Both the position numbers and the translations under genes were made by a program. The notes under the pieces are model-generated. The model saw nothing but the letters and a program-made list of their open reading frames with translations. It was not told the DNA's origin and ran no database searches. A stretch of DNA of 64,000 nt from Ferruginibacter paludis (lineage in GTDB: Bacteria > Bacteroidota > Bacteroidia > Chitinophagales > Chitinophagaceae), in the NCBI RefSeq assembly GCF_030409685.1, contig NZ_JAUFQJ010000001.1, positions 1 through 64,000 on the forward strand. The letters run 5' to 3'. Of this stretch, positions 27,601-36,103 are shown one piece after another (the stretch's first letter is position 1; each line of letters starts with the position of its first letter).

Positions 27601-28229
27601 AATCTCCAACGCAAACAGATGCCGCACCCGGACGTTTCAGGTACAAGGATTTAAATGGGGATGGTCAAATTACACCCGAAGACCGTACTTTCTTTGGAAA
27701 TCCTAACCCTGACTTTACGTATGGTCTGAACCTCAATGTAACTTATAAGGGATTTGATTTATCAACTATATTCTACGGTTCTCAGGGAAATGATGCCATT
27801 AATTTTGTACGTTATTATACTGATTTCTTTGGTACATCTGAAGGAAAAGGGAAAAGTAACGTTTTAAAGAATGCATGGTCTCCTCAGAACCTCAATTCTA
27901 AAACTCCTATAGCAGAATATGCAAGCACATTCAGCACGAATGGAGTTTTCAATTCTTATTATAAAGAAAATGGTTCATTCCTTAAATTAAGATCTTTAAT
28001 ACTGGGATATAGTATTAATCCAGTAATATTAAAAAGATATAACATTAGCAAGTTCAGGTTATACCTACAGGCTGCTAATTTATTTACTATCACTAAATAT
28101 ACCGGATTGGATCCAGAACTTACTGGAAGCCTGGGAGGTAATCAAGCCAGTTCAGCTTTTGGGGTAGATTATGGTAATTATCCAAATAACCAGAAAAATT
28201 TTCTGTTGGGGGTAAATGTTACATTTTAA
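24693..28229 (+). CDS. SusC/RagA TonB-linked outer membrane transporter, STN type (copy 1)
   Basis: A 1178-residue outer-membrane importer. A signal peptide (to about GYAQ) precedes an STN domain (about 40-110, LTSALKKVSDVFNTQFVYEK), which talks to a FecR anti-sigma factor. A CarboxypepD_reg-like domain follows (IIKGKVINSTGNPIEKVSV, to about 225), then a TonB plug (SAEQALQGQAAGVTVISSG, LIIVDGVQG, VLKDAGAASIYGVRGSNG) and a long beta barrel ending in the aromatic NFLLGVNVTF. With the SusD partner it imports an oligomer into the periplasm. The STN part is very similar to that of the second SusC in this window. Confidence 0.93.
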   Translation: MMKIKLIAWVLLPLILSATQHSGYAQTTSSAAQTQGNETMSLTSALKKVSDVFNTQFVYEKSLLEGKTMVYKGEATKDKPIEEVLKSILYPNGFIFLYVKENYYSIVAQKQFIENGSSPGGVATNQQSVTTKAVYTYTAAVKNTVNDKIIKGKVINSTGNPIEKVSVNLKGSNAGTTTDVNGEYTINVPDNGTLVFSYIGYATQEIAISGKSIVNVRLSEELKLLNEVVVATGYSNQRKKDITGSVAVVDMNALKSIPTGSAEQALQGQAAGVTVISSGAPGGRNDIFIRGVTSFGNSQPLIIVDGVQGSLTDLNINDIASMQVLKDAGAASIYGVRGSNGVIIITTKKGKSGQPTLSLDSYYGNQSPAKGNVFNLLNSQDYATLFKQVNPGTILFANGLPDYTYAGPSNAGTAMEGDPAVNPVNYNFDASNPENDYLIQRINKSGTDWFHEIFKPAPMQSHTITGSGGTDKSNYLFSLGYLDQKGTLINTYLKRYSARVNTELKINKNIKIGENVYLFYKQNPGFSNQQEGNAVSLAFRTLPIIPVYDIKGNYGGTWLGPDLGTVENAVAVQQRTANNKNNSWDVIGNVYAEVSFLKHFTARSSFGGTVDHQSSHNFTFNAYNDKQGHTSQNSYNENAFFNSSYTWTNAINYINTFGKHSIKLLAGSEAVKNYGEALGGSSNGFFSTNPNYLFLNNGTSNVTNYSNSYVNSLFSVFSHLDYSFKDKYLLGATVRRDGSSVFGADKRYGIFPSFSLGWRVSNEGFMKNVTFINDLKVRGSYGILGAQANVSASNAFTLFSSGFGTSYYDITGSGSTRQGFFQSRNGNPNTKWEQDVISNVGIDATILNSKVNISVEWYKKSVNGLLFPQPLPATTGNADPPTINVGDIQNKGWDFSANYHGTITNDFKFNVGLNVTTYKNLVVKIPDPGYFDVSSSRIGNLVRNQVGHPVGSFYGYEVVGLFQDASDVAKSPTQTDAAPGRFRYKDLNGDGQITPEDRTFFGNPNPDFTYGLNLNVTYKGFDLSTIFYGSQGNDAINFVRYYTDFFGTSEGKGKSNVLKNAWSPQNLNSKTPIAEYASTFSTNGVFNSYYKENGSFLKLRSLILGYSINPVILKRYNISKFRLYLQAANLFTITKYTGLDPELTGSLGGNQASSAFGVDYGNYPNNQKNFLLGVNVTF

Positions 28230-28255
28230 CAGTATTCTTTTAAATTAAAAAAATT

Positions 28256-30076
28256 ATGAAACAATCAAATTATAAATTTATAATTGCTATCTGCCTGACT
28301 TGCCTGGTATTATTATATGCCTGTAAAAAATCGTATCTTGAAAAACAACCTTTAGGTTCGCTTAGTGAAACTACCCTGGCAAATAAAGCGGGAGTTGAAG
28401 GTTTATTAATTGGAGCTTATTCCTTGCTAGATGGAGTAGGGCAAAGTGGCACCGGAGATCCTTTCTATACACCAGTAAGTAATTGGGTACTGGGTGGAAT
28501 AGCATCGGATGATGCGCATAAAGGCTCAGAATATGGCGATATATCGGAATACCAGCAAATTGAAAATTATACAGTAACGCCGGTTATCCTTCCTTTTAAT
28601 GAAAAATGGATAGCGCTATATGCCGGTGTACAACGTGCCAATGATGTATTAAGAATACTGGCTACAGTTACAGATGGTTCTATATCAGATGAAGAAGCAA
28701 AACAAATTACCTCAGAAGCAAGATTTTTACGCGCTGTCTATCATTTTGAAGCTGCTAAAATATGGAGAAATGTTCCCTATGTAGATGAAACGATAAGTTT
28801 TGCCAATAATAATTATAATGTTCCCAATACAGTACCTATATGGCCTAAAATAGAAGAGGATCTTCAGTTTGCAGCAATAAACTTAAAAGATACCAAAAGT
28901 GAGATTGCACGTGCAAACAGTTGGGCGGCGAAAGCATTTTTGGCAAAAGCCTATATGTTTCAACAAAAATTTACCGAAGCAAAGACTTTGCTGACGGATA
29001 TTGTAGCGAATGGAATAACATCATCGGGTACAAAATATGCGCTGACTAAAAAATTCGCTGACAACTTCAACCCTTCCCAAAAAAATAATTCGGAGGCAGT
29101 ATTTTCTGTTCAGATGACAGTACATGATAATGCCAATGGCGCTAATGGTAATGCCGGTGATGTACTGAATTTTGGTAGTGGCGGACCTGCAACCTGTTGC
29201 GGATTTTATCAACCTTCTTTCAGTCTTGTAAATTCTTTTAAAACAGATCCGGTTGCAGGTTTGCCTTTACTTGATACCTGGAATGATTCAGACGTAAAAA
29301 ATGATCAAGGTATAGCAAGCGATGCTCCCTTTACACCTTATACAGGAACCTTGGACCCCAGGCTGGATTATACAGCAGGAAGAAGAGGTATTCCATACCT
29401 TGATTGGGGGGTGATGCCGGGAAGGATATGGATTGTTTCACAGGATGCTATGGGACCATATGTTTCTGTTAAAAATGTTTATTATAAAGCAGACCAGGCA
29501 TCAACAAGTGATACTTATAATGGTTGGGCCGTAAACCAGGTTACTTCTAACAATTATGTAATGATTCGTTTTGCAGATGTTTTATTATGGGCAGCAGAAT
29601 GTGAAGTAGAGGCGGGTAGCCTTTCTCAGGCGGAAAAGTATGTAAATATGGTTAGAGAACGTGCAGCCAATCCTGAAGGCTGGGTACATTCATATGTAGA
29701 TAACAACGATCCTTCAAAAGGATTTACCAATGCCCCCGCTGCCAATTATAAGATAGGCCTTTATACCGGACAATTTGCTGCGCAAGGTCAGAGCTATGCC
29801 CGTAAAGCCGTCCGTTTTGAAAGAAAAATTGAATTGGCAATGGAAGGTCACAGGTTTTTCGATCTGCAACGGTATGATAGCGGCACGGGGTATATGACAG
29901 ATGTGTTAAATAGTTATATACAGCATGAAACTCATATTCCGGGGTACAATTTCCAGTATATGAACGGCGCAACCTTTACTAAGGGAAAAAATGAATTATA
30001 CCCTATCCCCCAAGTTCAAATTGATCTAAGTATGCAAAATGGCGTTGGTACATTGAAACAGAACCCCGGCTATTAA
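28256..30076 (+). CDS. SusD/RagB family nutrient-binding lipoprotein
   Basis: A 606-residue surface lipoprotein. The lipobox is LLYAC at about residues 19-23, and the sequence then gives the SusD N terminus (KKSYLEKQPLGSLSE). TPR-like helices (AKQITSEARFLRAVYHFEAAKIW) and a C-terminal RagB region (RKAVRFERKIELAMEGHRFFDLQRYDSG, NELYPIPQVQIDL) are diagnostic. It forms the lid over SusC-1, 26 bases upstream. Ligand unknown. Confidence 0.92.
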   Translation: MKQSNYKFIIAICLTCLVLLYACKKSYLEKQPLGSLSETTLANKAGVEGLLIGAYSLLDGVGQSGTGDPFYTPVSNWVLGGIASDDAHKGSEYGDISEYQQIENYTVTPVILPFNEKWIALYAGVQRANDVLRILATVTDGSISDEEAKQITSEARFLRAVYHFEAAKIWRNVPYVDETISFANNNYNVPNTVPIWPKIEEDLQFAAINLKDTKSEIARANSWAAKAFLAKAYMFQQKFTEAKTLLTDIVANGITSSGTKYALTKKFADNFNPSQKNNSEAVFSVQMTVHDNANGANGNAGDVLNFGSGGPATCCGFYQPSFSLVNSFKTDPVAGLPLLDTWNDSDVKNDQGIASDAPFTPYTGTLDPRLDYTAGRRGIPYLDWGVMPGRIWIVSQDAMGPYVSVKNVYYKADQASTSDTYNGWAVNQVTSNNYVMIRFADVLLWAAECEVEAGSLSQAEKYVNMVRERAANPEGWVHSYVDNNDPSKGFTNAPAANYKIGLYTGQFAAQGQSYARKAVRFERKIELAMEGHRFFDLQRYDSGTGYMTDVLNSYIQHETHIPGYNFQYMNGATFTKGKNELYPIPQVQIDLSMQNGVGTLKQNPGY

Positions 30077-30140
30077 CATTGAAATCAATATCTATGTCCT
30101 TGAGTAAAATCATCAATAAATTAAAATAATAAGAGTTCCG

Positions 30141-31574
30141 TTGAAAAATAAAAATGAATACGCTGTCAGGAAAAAGAAGGCTTCTTTAGGGACCGACAAA
30201 GAAATCGCCCCGGTCGTTAAATTGCGCAGGGTACTGTCGCTCAGTGATCTTATCATTTATGGTATTATATTAATTCAACCGGTTGCTGCTTTGCCGTTAT
30301 TTGGTCATGCTAACGATATATCTAGGGGGCATGCTGTTACCTCCATTCTCATTGCAATGGTAGCAATGATTTTTACTGCAGTGAGTTACGGGCGAATGGC
30401 GAACAGATTTCCAGAAGCAGGGTCTGCTTATACTTATGTAGGCAAGAGTTTGCACCCATATCTAGGGTTTGTTGCCGGTTGGTCAATGTTTCTTGACTAT
30501 CTGTTTATACCGATCATTTGTGTGATCTTTACCAGCATTACTGCAAACCATCTCCTGCCTTTCATTCCCTATTATTTTTGGATATTATTTTTTACAGCCG
30601 GCTTTACTTTACTCAATTTAAATGGTATTAAGCTGGCATCCAAAGCCAATTGGATTTTGATGATTATTATGAGTGTGGTAGTGTTTTATTTTATGGCAGC
30701 CGCCATTCGGTACATTTTTATAAAAAATGGAATTGGTGGCCTATTTTCTTCACGCCCCTTTTATAATCCGGATTCTTTTTCTTTGGGATCTTTAGGTCCT
30801 GCGACAGCATTGGCTGCCTTGACTTATATCGGGTTTGATGGCTTAACGACTTTATCTGAAGAAGTGAAAAATCCCAGGCGAAATGTGCTATTAGCTGCAG
30901 TGATAACTTGCCTGATCACAGGTATCTGGAGTGGTGCCCAGATATATCTTGCACAAGTGTCCTGGCCGGACTGGGCTTCCTTTACACAAGGATTATCAGA
31001 TGAAGCGGCACGGAACAACGCATTGGATACAGCAATTATGTCAGTGGCAAATCGTGTTGGTGGTACTGTGTTGGATGCCTCTTTATCATTTATCCTGCTT
31101 CTCGGTAGTGTCGGATCCGGAGTAACAGGTCAAATCGGTGCATCCAGGCTTTTGTATGGCATGGGAAGGGATAGTGTGATCCCTAAAAAATTTTTTGGGC
31201 ATTTGGATAAAAAACATTCCGGCCCCAATTATAATGTGATGATTGTTGGAGCGCTGGCTTTACTTGGAGCCATTTTGTTGAATTATGAAGAGTGTGCACG
31301 CCTGATTAATTTCGGGGCTTTTTTTGCATTCATGGGTGTAAATATTTCGTCGATACGTGAATACTATTTCAAGCCCAAAGAAAAATCAATAAAAAGCTTT
31401 TTGCTGAATTTCCTTCCTTCCTTTATTGGCTTTCTGATTTGCCTGATTATCTGGCTTAATTTGCCTTTAATGACATTTATTATAGGGGGAAGCTGGATGC
31501 TGATAGGGATTCTTTATTTGGCTATCCGCACAAAAGGTTTTCGGAAAAGAACTATTATGATCGATTTTTCTTAG
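30141..31574 (+). CDS. APC-family amino acid/amine permease
   Basis: A 477-residue inner-membrane transporter with 12 hydrophobic helices. The first is LSDLIIYGIILIQPVAALPLF, and the loop YGRMANRFPEAGSAYTYVGK is the APC consensus (PxAGSxYxY). The start is TTG at 30141, with KNKNEYAVRKK as a basic N terminus. It lies 64 bases after SusD-1 and should take the breakdown product (an amino acid or amine) into the cytoplasm, which is unusual for a SusCD locus aimed at sugars. Confidence 0.88.
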   Translation: MKNKNEYAVRKKKASLGTDKEIAPVVKLRRVLSLSDLIIYGIILIQPVAALPLFGHANDISRGHAVTSILIAMVAMIFTAVSYGRMANRFPEAGSAYTYVGKSLHPYLGFVAGWSMFLDYLFIPIICVIFTSITANHLLPFIPYYFWILFFTAGFTLLNLNGIKLASKANWILMIIMSVVVFYFMAAAIRYIFIKNGIGGLFSSRPFYNPDSFSLGSLGPATALAALTYIGFDGLTTLSEEVKNPRRNVLLAAVITCLITGIWSGAQIYLAQVSWPDWASFTQGLSDEAARNNALDTAIMSVANRVGGTVLDASLSFILLLGSVGSGVTGQIGASRLLYGMGRDSVIPKKFFGHLDKKHSGPNYNVMIVGALALLGAILLNYEECARLINFGAFFAFMGVNISSIREYYFKPKEKSIKSFLLNFLPSFIGFLICLIIWLNLPLMTFIIGGSWMLIGILYLAIRTKGFRKRTIMIDFS

Positions 31575-31715
31575 ATGTGCCAGACTTATGGGTGGATTGT
31601 TGTTTTGATGTGCTGATATACCTTGGTTGCAAGTTTTTTTTTGATTGAAAGCTGGGATTATAAATGAATAAATGGTTATCAATATATTTTAATTAAACTA
31701 AAAAAGGAGGTTATT

Positions 31716-32900
31716 ATGCCAGGTCCGGGCGCTTATTGGTTTGGAAAAGAAGAAAGGGAAGCAGTAATGGAAGTTATGCAAAGTGGGTATCTTTTTCGTT
31801 ATGGAAGCGAAAATGATCCGAAATTTCTTCATAAAGTCTATACTTTAGAAAAAGAATTTGCCAATTATTGTGGGGCAAATTTTGCATTGGCAACATCATC
31901 AGGAACATCATCATTACTTGCTTCATTAGTGGCTTTAGGTCTTAAAGCCGGCGATGAAATTATTGTTCCTGCATATACATTTGTTGCCAGTTATTCTTCA
32001 GTTATTTTTCTTGGAATTGTTCCGGTGTTGGCCGAAATTGATGAAAGCCTGACACTTGATCCGGATGATATTGAAAAACGAATTACTTCCCGCACAAAAG
32101 CAATTATGCCTGTACATATGTTGGGTAATCCCTGCAATATGGATAGAATCATGGCTGTTGCTAAAAAACATAATTTATTGGTATTGGAAGATTGTTGTCA
32201 GGCCGCAGGTGCATCGTACTATGGAGAAAAAGTTGGTACTATAGGTAATATGGGCGCTTTCTCTCTTAATATGTTCAAAACCATAAACAGCGGTGATGGC
32301 GGTTTGGTTGTAACTAATGATAAAGCACTTTATGCAACGGCCTTTGCGATACACGATCAGGGCCATAGCCCAAGCAGGTTAGGTGTTGAAGTCGGTGCCC
32401 GCAGCGTGCTTGGATTAAACTTTCGTATGAATGAACTTACTGCTGCTGTAGGTCTTGCTCAATTAGGTAAACTTGATAAAATTGTAGCTACGCTTCGTGA
32501 AAAAAGAAACCAACTAAAAAGCCTGATTTCTAAGGCTGAAGGTTTTAAATTCAGAACATTAAACGATCCCGAAGGAGATTGTGCTACGCTTTGTACAGTT
32601 ATTTTTGATACCAAAGAGAAGGCTGCAAAAGTTTCAAATGCATTGGGATCAAAAACGATAGATCAAAGCGGATGGCATGTATATGCTAATATGGAGCATA
32701 TTTTAAATTACCTGAAACAAGTTGGACAACCCCATACAAAAGGATCATATCCAAAAACAGATGATATTCTTAGCCGTGCCATGAATATTAGTGTGGGGGT
32801 GGTAGATGGAGGTTTAGGAGCAGGATGGGGTATCAATATTAATTCAACTGATGTTGAAATTGAAACTGCTGCAAAGCAGTTCCTTGCGGCCTGTCAATAG
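31716..32900 (+). CDS. DegT/DnrJ/EryC1 family aminotransferase
   Basis: A 394-residue PLP enzyme of the sugar-aminotransferase family. The N-terminal GPGAYWFGKEEREAVMEVMQSG is typical. The region around SGTSSLLASLVALGLKAGDEIIVPAYTF binds PLP, VLEDCCQAAGASYYGEKVG gives the Asp-x-x-Gln loop, and FSLNMFKTINSGDGG supplies the Schiff-base Lys. A strong Shine-Dalgarno-like AAAAAGGAGG stands 5' of the ATG, rare in Bacteroidota. Paired with a Gfo/Idh/MocA oxidoreductase it suggests interconversion of keto- and amino-sugars (or cyclitols), in the cytoplasm. Confidence 0.88.
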   Translation: MPGPGAYWFGKEEREAVMEVMQSGYLFRYGSENDPKFLHKVYTLEKEFANYCGANFALATSSGTSSLLASLVALGLKAGDEIIVPAYTFVASYSSVIFLGIVPVLAEIDESLTLDPDDIEKRITSRTKAIMPVHMLGNPCNMDRIMAVAKKHNLLVLEDCCQAAGASYYGEKVGTIGNMGAFSLNMFKTINSGDGGLVVTNDKALYATAFAIHDQGHSPSRLGVEVGARSVLGLNFRMNELTAAVGLAQLGKLDKIVATLREKRNQLKSLISKAEGFKFRTLNDPEGDCATLCTVIFDTKEKAAKVSNALGSKTIDQSGWHVYANMEHILNYLKQVGQPHTKGSYPKTDDILSRAMNISVGVVDGGLGAGWGININSTDVEIETAAKQFLAACQ

Positions 32901-32927
32901 GTTTATCTTTTTTAATTTAAATGGAAT

Positions 32928-34067
32928 ATGAACAAGAAAGAAATTAGAGTTGCCCTGATCGGGCGTAAGTTTATGGGCATTGCTCATTCCAATGCGTTCC
33001 GAAATGCAACTATGTGGACTGATATACCTGCCAAAATAACGATGAAGTGTTTATGCGCTGAAGATAGCATAGAGAATTTACGGGTATTTGCAGATAAGTA
33101 TGGTTGGGAAAGCTGTGAACCTAACTGGCGCAAAGTAGTTACACGAGATGATATTGACCTCATTATTATTGCAACACCAAATTATTTGCATAAAGAAATA
33201 GCTATTGAGGCAGCCAAAAACGGTAAGCATATATTATGCGAAAAACCGATGGCTAACAATTTAAGCGAAGCCAGGGAGATGCTTGAAGCCGTTGAAAAAG
33301 CTGGAGTAAAACATTGCTGCGGTTTTTCCTATCGTTTTACACCATCCCTGGCCTTAGCACGACAATTGGTTCAGGAGGGAAGAATAGGTCGGATTTATCA
33401 TGTATTTGTCAGGTATGCACAGGACTGGATAGCCGATCCAAACTTCGGTATGGTATGGCGTTTTGATAAAAAAATTGCAGGATCGGGCCCCTTGGGCGAT
33501 TTAAGTGCTCACTCAATAGATGCTACCCGTTTTGTTACAGGTTTAACTTTTAAAGAAGTAATAGGCAACCTGCAATCATTAATTAAAGAAAGACCTTTGG
33601 ACAGTAACAATATAAGCGGTCCGAAAGGGAAAGTTACGGTAGATGATGTGGCACAATTTCTCGTCAATTTTGAAGGTGGTGCCACCGGTTGTTATGAATC
33701 AACACGCCTGGCTACCGGTCGAAAAAACTATAACACGATAGAAGTGAATGGTGAAAAAGGCTCTATAGTCTGGAATTTTGAAGATCAGAATTACCTCTTG
33801 TTTTATGATAACGATCTGTCACCAAAGGAAGCTGGTTTTCGAAAAATAAATGTTACGCATGATGTGCATCCATACAAAGGCGGTTGGTGGCCACAGGGCC
33901 ATGGTATTGGCTATGCTGACTTGTTTACAATTGAAGTAGCAGAATTTGTCCGTTCTATTGTTGAAGATACGCCGTTTACCCCCTCTTTTCAAGATGGTGT
34001 AAAATGCCAGGAAATATTGGAAGCTATTGAATTATCAGCTGTCAATCGGGTTTGGAAAGGTGTTTGA
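32928..34067 (+). CDS. Gfo/Idh/MocA family NAD(P)-dependent oxidoreductase
   Basis: A 379-residue dehydrogenase. The Rossmann start is RVALIGRKFMGIAHSNAFR (a variant of the GxGxxG loop). The family motif CEKPMANN follows at about residue 104, and the substrate-site region GPLGDLSAHSIDATRFVTG is typical. It acts on cyclic polyols or sugars such as inositol or amino-sugar derivatives. Gap of 27 bases to the aminotransferase, so co-transcribed. No signal peptide is apparent; cytoplasmic. Confidence 0.9.
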   Translation: MNKKEIRVALIGRKFMGIAHSNAFRNATMWTDIPAKITMKCLCAEDSIENLRVFADKYGWESCEPNWRKVVTRDDIDLIIIATPNYLHKEIAIEAAKNGKHILCEKPMANNLSEAREMLEAVEKAGVKHCCGFSYRFTPSLALARQLVQEGRIGRIYHVFVRYAQDWIADPNFGMVWRFDKKIAGSGPLGDLSAHSIDATRFVTGLTFKEVIGNLQSLIKERPLDSNNISGPKGKVTVDDVAQFLVNFEGGATGCYESTRLATGRKNYNTIEVNGEKGSIVWNFEDQNYLLFYDNDLSPKEAGFRKINVTHDVHPYKGGWWPQGHGIGYADLFTIEVAEFVRSIVEDTPFTPSFQDGVKCQEILEAIELSAVNRVWKGV

Positions 34068-34131
34068 TTGTTTTAACATCTAATTTTTTATAGTTTAATC
34101 AGCGTTTTCCTTATTATGTTAAAATCATGAT

Positions 34132-35667
34132 ATGTATTATCACAAATGTATTTCGTTTATTCTGACCGGATTTTTTTTAGGAGCAAGCACCCAGTTCGCT
34201 ACTGCTCAAAATAAAAGAGAAAGTAATAAAAAAAGTAATAAAATTATTAAACAAGTGCCATCGAAAGGGCCCACTGTTAATGTTTACACTTCATCGATGG
34301 CGGGTGACCGGTTTGCTAGAAAAGCCGATGTACAATTTACTATAAATACCGATTCAGGTGAACCGGCAATAGCAATAGATGAAAGAACTGTTTTTCAAAA
34401 GATAGAAGGGTTCGGTGCCACCTTTAATGAAGCAGGAATGATTAGTATTCGCTCCCTGACTTCTAAAGACCAAAACCATGTATTTAAATCTTTATTTGAT
34501 TCCGTGCAAGGCGCAGGATTTACTATGATGAAGTCACCCATTGCAGCCTGCGATTTTGCCTCGGCCGGCCAATGGTATTCCTATAATGAAACCAGGGACG
34601 ATACCTTGATGAAGCACTTTACTATTAAAAGAGATTTAGCACCTGATGGATTGATCACCTTTATCAGGAAGGCCAAAAAATTCGGCAACTTTCAAATTGA
34701 ATCTCCGATGGATTTTGCACCAGATTGGATGTATTACAGTTTGAAAGCGGGTGAAAAGCATATCAAACCTCAATATTATCCTGCATTGGCCAGGTATTAC
34801 TCCAAATACATTCAGGACTATGCTGCCAAGGGAGTGACTATTAATTACCTTAACCTGTTTAATGAAGCCAATAATAAATGGTATTCGAATGTGACCTATA
34901 AAGAGATTGGTAAGATGATAAAAGACTTTGTTGCACCGCAATTAGTAGCAGATGGTCTGACAACAAAGATTCAGTTTGGTGAGAGTTCCAACAGGCCGGA
35001 AGCCATAGAAAAATTTCCTGCCGGTCTGGATGATGCTGAAGTTCGGAAATATGTTAATTCTCTTACAGTGCATGGGTATGACTGGGATAAACTTTCTACT
35101 CTCACTGACTTACACAATAAGTATCCCGAATTTCCCATATGGCAAACTGAGGTTTGTTATGCGTATGGACCCGATGTTAATAATGTTCCTCCAGGTGGCC
35201 CTACTAAATTACCTGTATATGGATTTGAAGATGGAGAATTTTGGGGGAATATGATTGTTAATGATATGAAAAATTGGGTATCAGCCTGGATATATTGGAA
35301 TATGGTTTTGGATGAAAACGGTGGGCCATGGTTAATTTCAACAGAGCACGGGGATCCTGATAAAAACGCTCAGCAACCGGTCGTGATCATAAACAGAAAT
35401 ACTAAAAAGGTTTCATATACTGGATTATATTATTACCTGGCACATTTCAGCAGGTTTGTAAGGCCGGGAGCTTTCCGGATAAATTGCACAGGAGGCAGCT
35501 CTAAGCTAAATTTTGTAGGGTTTAAAAATAGCGACGGCACTATAGTATTGAATGTAATCAACAATGACGAAGCAAGTGATTGTAACATAGTATGGAATAA
35601 TAAAGTGATAACACAAAAACTTCAGCCCCATTCTATAACAACCTTCAAATGGAAAAACAGTGAATAA
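34132..35667 (+). CDS. Glycoside hydrolase family 30 (glucosylceramidase-like)
   Basis: A 511-residue exported hydrolase with signal peptide (FILTGFFLGASTQFATAQ). The GH30 fold is indicated by IEGFGATFNEAGMISIRSL. The catalytic acid/base is Glu245 in NLFNEANNKWYS and the nucleophile is Glu340 in FPIWQTEVCYAYG. GH30 enzymes include glucosylceramidases, beta-1,6-glucanases and xylanases; sequence alone does not fix the substrate. It follows the oxidoreductase by 64 bases. A ceramidase-like gene 10 kb on makes a sphingolipid substrate thinkable. Confidence 0.88.
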   Translation: MYYHKCISFILTGFFLGASTQFATAQNKRESNKKSNKIIKQVPSKGPTVNVYTSSMAGDRFARKADVQFTINTDSGEPAIAIDERTVFQKIEGFGATFNEAGMISIRSLTSKDQNHVFKSLFDSVQGAGFTMMKSPIAACDFASAGQWYSYNETRDDTLMKHFTIKRDLAPDGLITFIRKAKKFGNFQIESPMDFAPDWMYYSLKAGEKHIKPQYYPALARYYSKYIQDYAAKGVTINYLNLFNEANNKWYSNVTYKEIGKMIKDFVAPQLVADGLTTKIQFGESSNRPEAIEKFPAGLDDAEVRKYVNSLTVHGYDWDKLSTLTDLHNKYPEFPIWQTEVCYAYGPDVNNVPPGGPTKLPVYGFEDGEFWGNMIVNDMKNWVSAWIYWNMVLDENGGPWLISTEHGDPDKNAQQPVVIINRNTKKVSYTGLYYYLAHFSRFVRPGAFRINCTGGSSKLNFVGFKNSDGTIVLNVINNDEASDCNIVWNNKVITQKLQPHSITTFKWKNSE

Positions 35668-35828
35668 AATGCATTTTTCCTTCAAAGAAAATAATTCGTT
35701 CCAGGGTAAATTTAAATGAGAAATTGAATCATTTAATTTATACTAAGGCAAACACCTTTACAGGTATTAGAATCGAGTTGCCGATGTGATTTTATTGGGC
35801 CGTATTACTGGATTTATAATAATGCCCT

Positions 35829-36018
35829 CACTAGTGTCCCGTAAAATTTTATTATTAATCAATATAATTGAATGATAGGGCGAGTTTTTACATAAAATTC
35901 ACGGTGACGATTTGAAATTGATTTTTTATGAAAAGTAAAAATTACCCAAACCTCTAGCTTGAAAATCTTTAAGCTTTTTCGTTTTTTATCAGTTTCAAAA
36001 TTTAACGGGACGCTAGTG
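35829..36018. mobile_element. MITE, 190 bp, with 9-bp target-site duplication
   Basis: Terminal inverted repeats: left CACTAGTGTCCCGTAAAATTTT, given here in part as CACTAGTGTCCCGT, and right ending ACGGGACGCTAGTG, agreeing at about 20 of 22 positions. TAATGCCCT occurs directly before (35820-35828) and directly after (36019-36027). The 190-bp interior has no gene and is AT-rich. This is a non-autonomous element moved by a transposase not seen here. It lies 32 bases upstream of the fecR promoter motif. Confidence 0.85.
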
Positions 36019-36049
36019 TAATGCCCTATAAAAATTTAATTTTTTACTA

Positions 36050-36083
36050 ATGGGGTAAAAAACATTTCTTCAGACTCTTTATA
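36050..36083 (+). promoter_or_regulatory. Putative ECF-sigma promoter before fecR
   Basis: Box 1 ATGGGGTAAAAA (36050-36061) and box 2 CTCTTTATA (36075-36083), same spacing as before SusC-1. The fecR ATG is 21 bases further on. Downstream SusC-2 has no own copy and is probably read from here. Confidence 0.6.
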
Positions 36084-36103
36084 ATAATCAAAGTAACTAT
36101 AGA

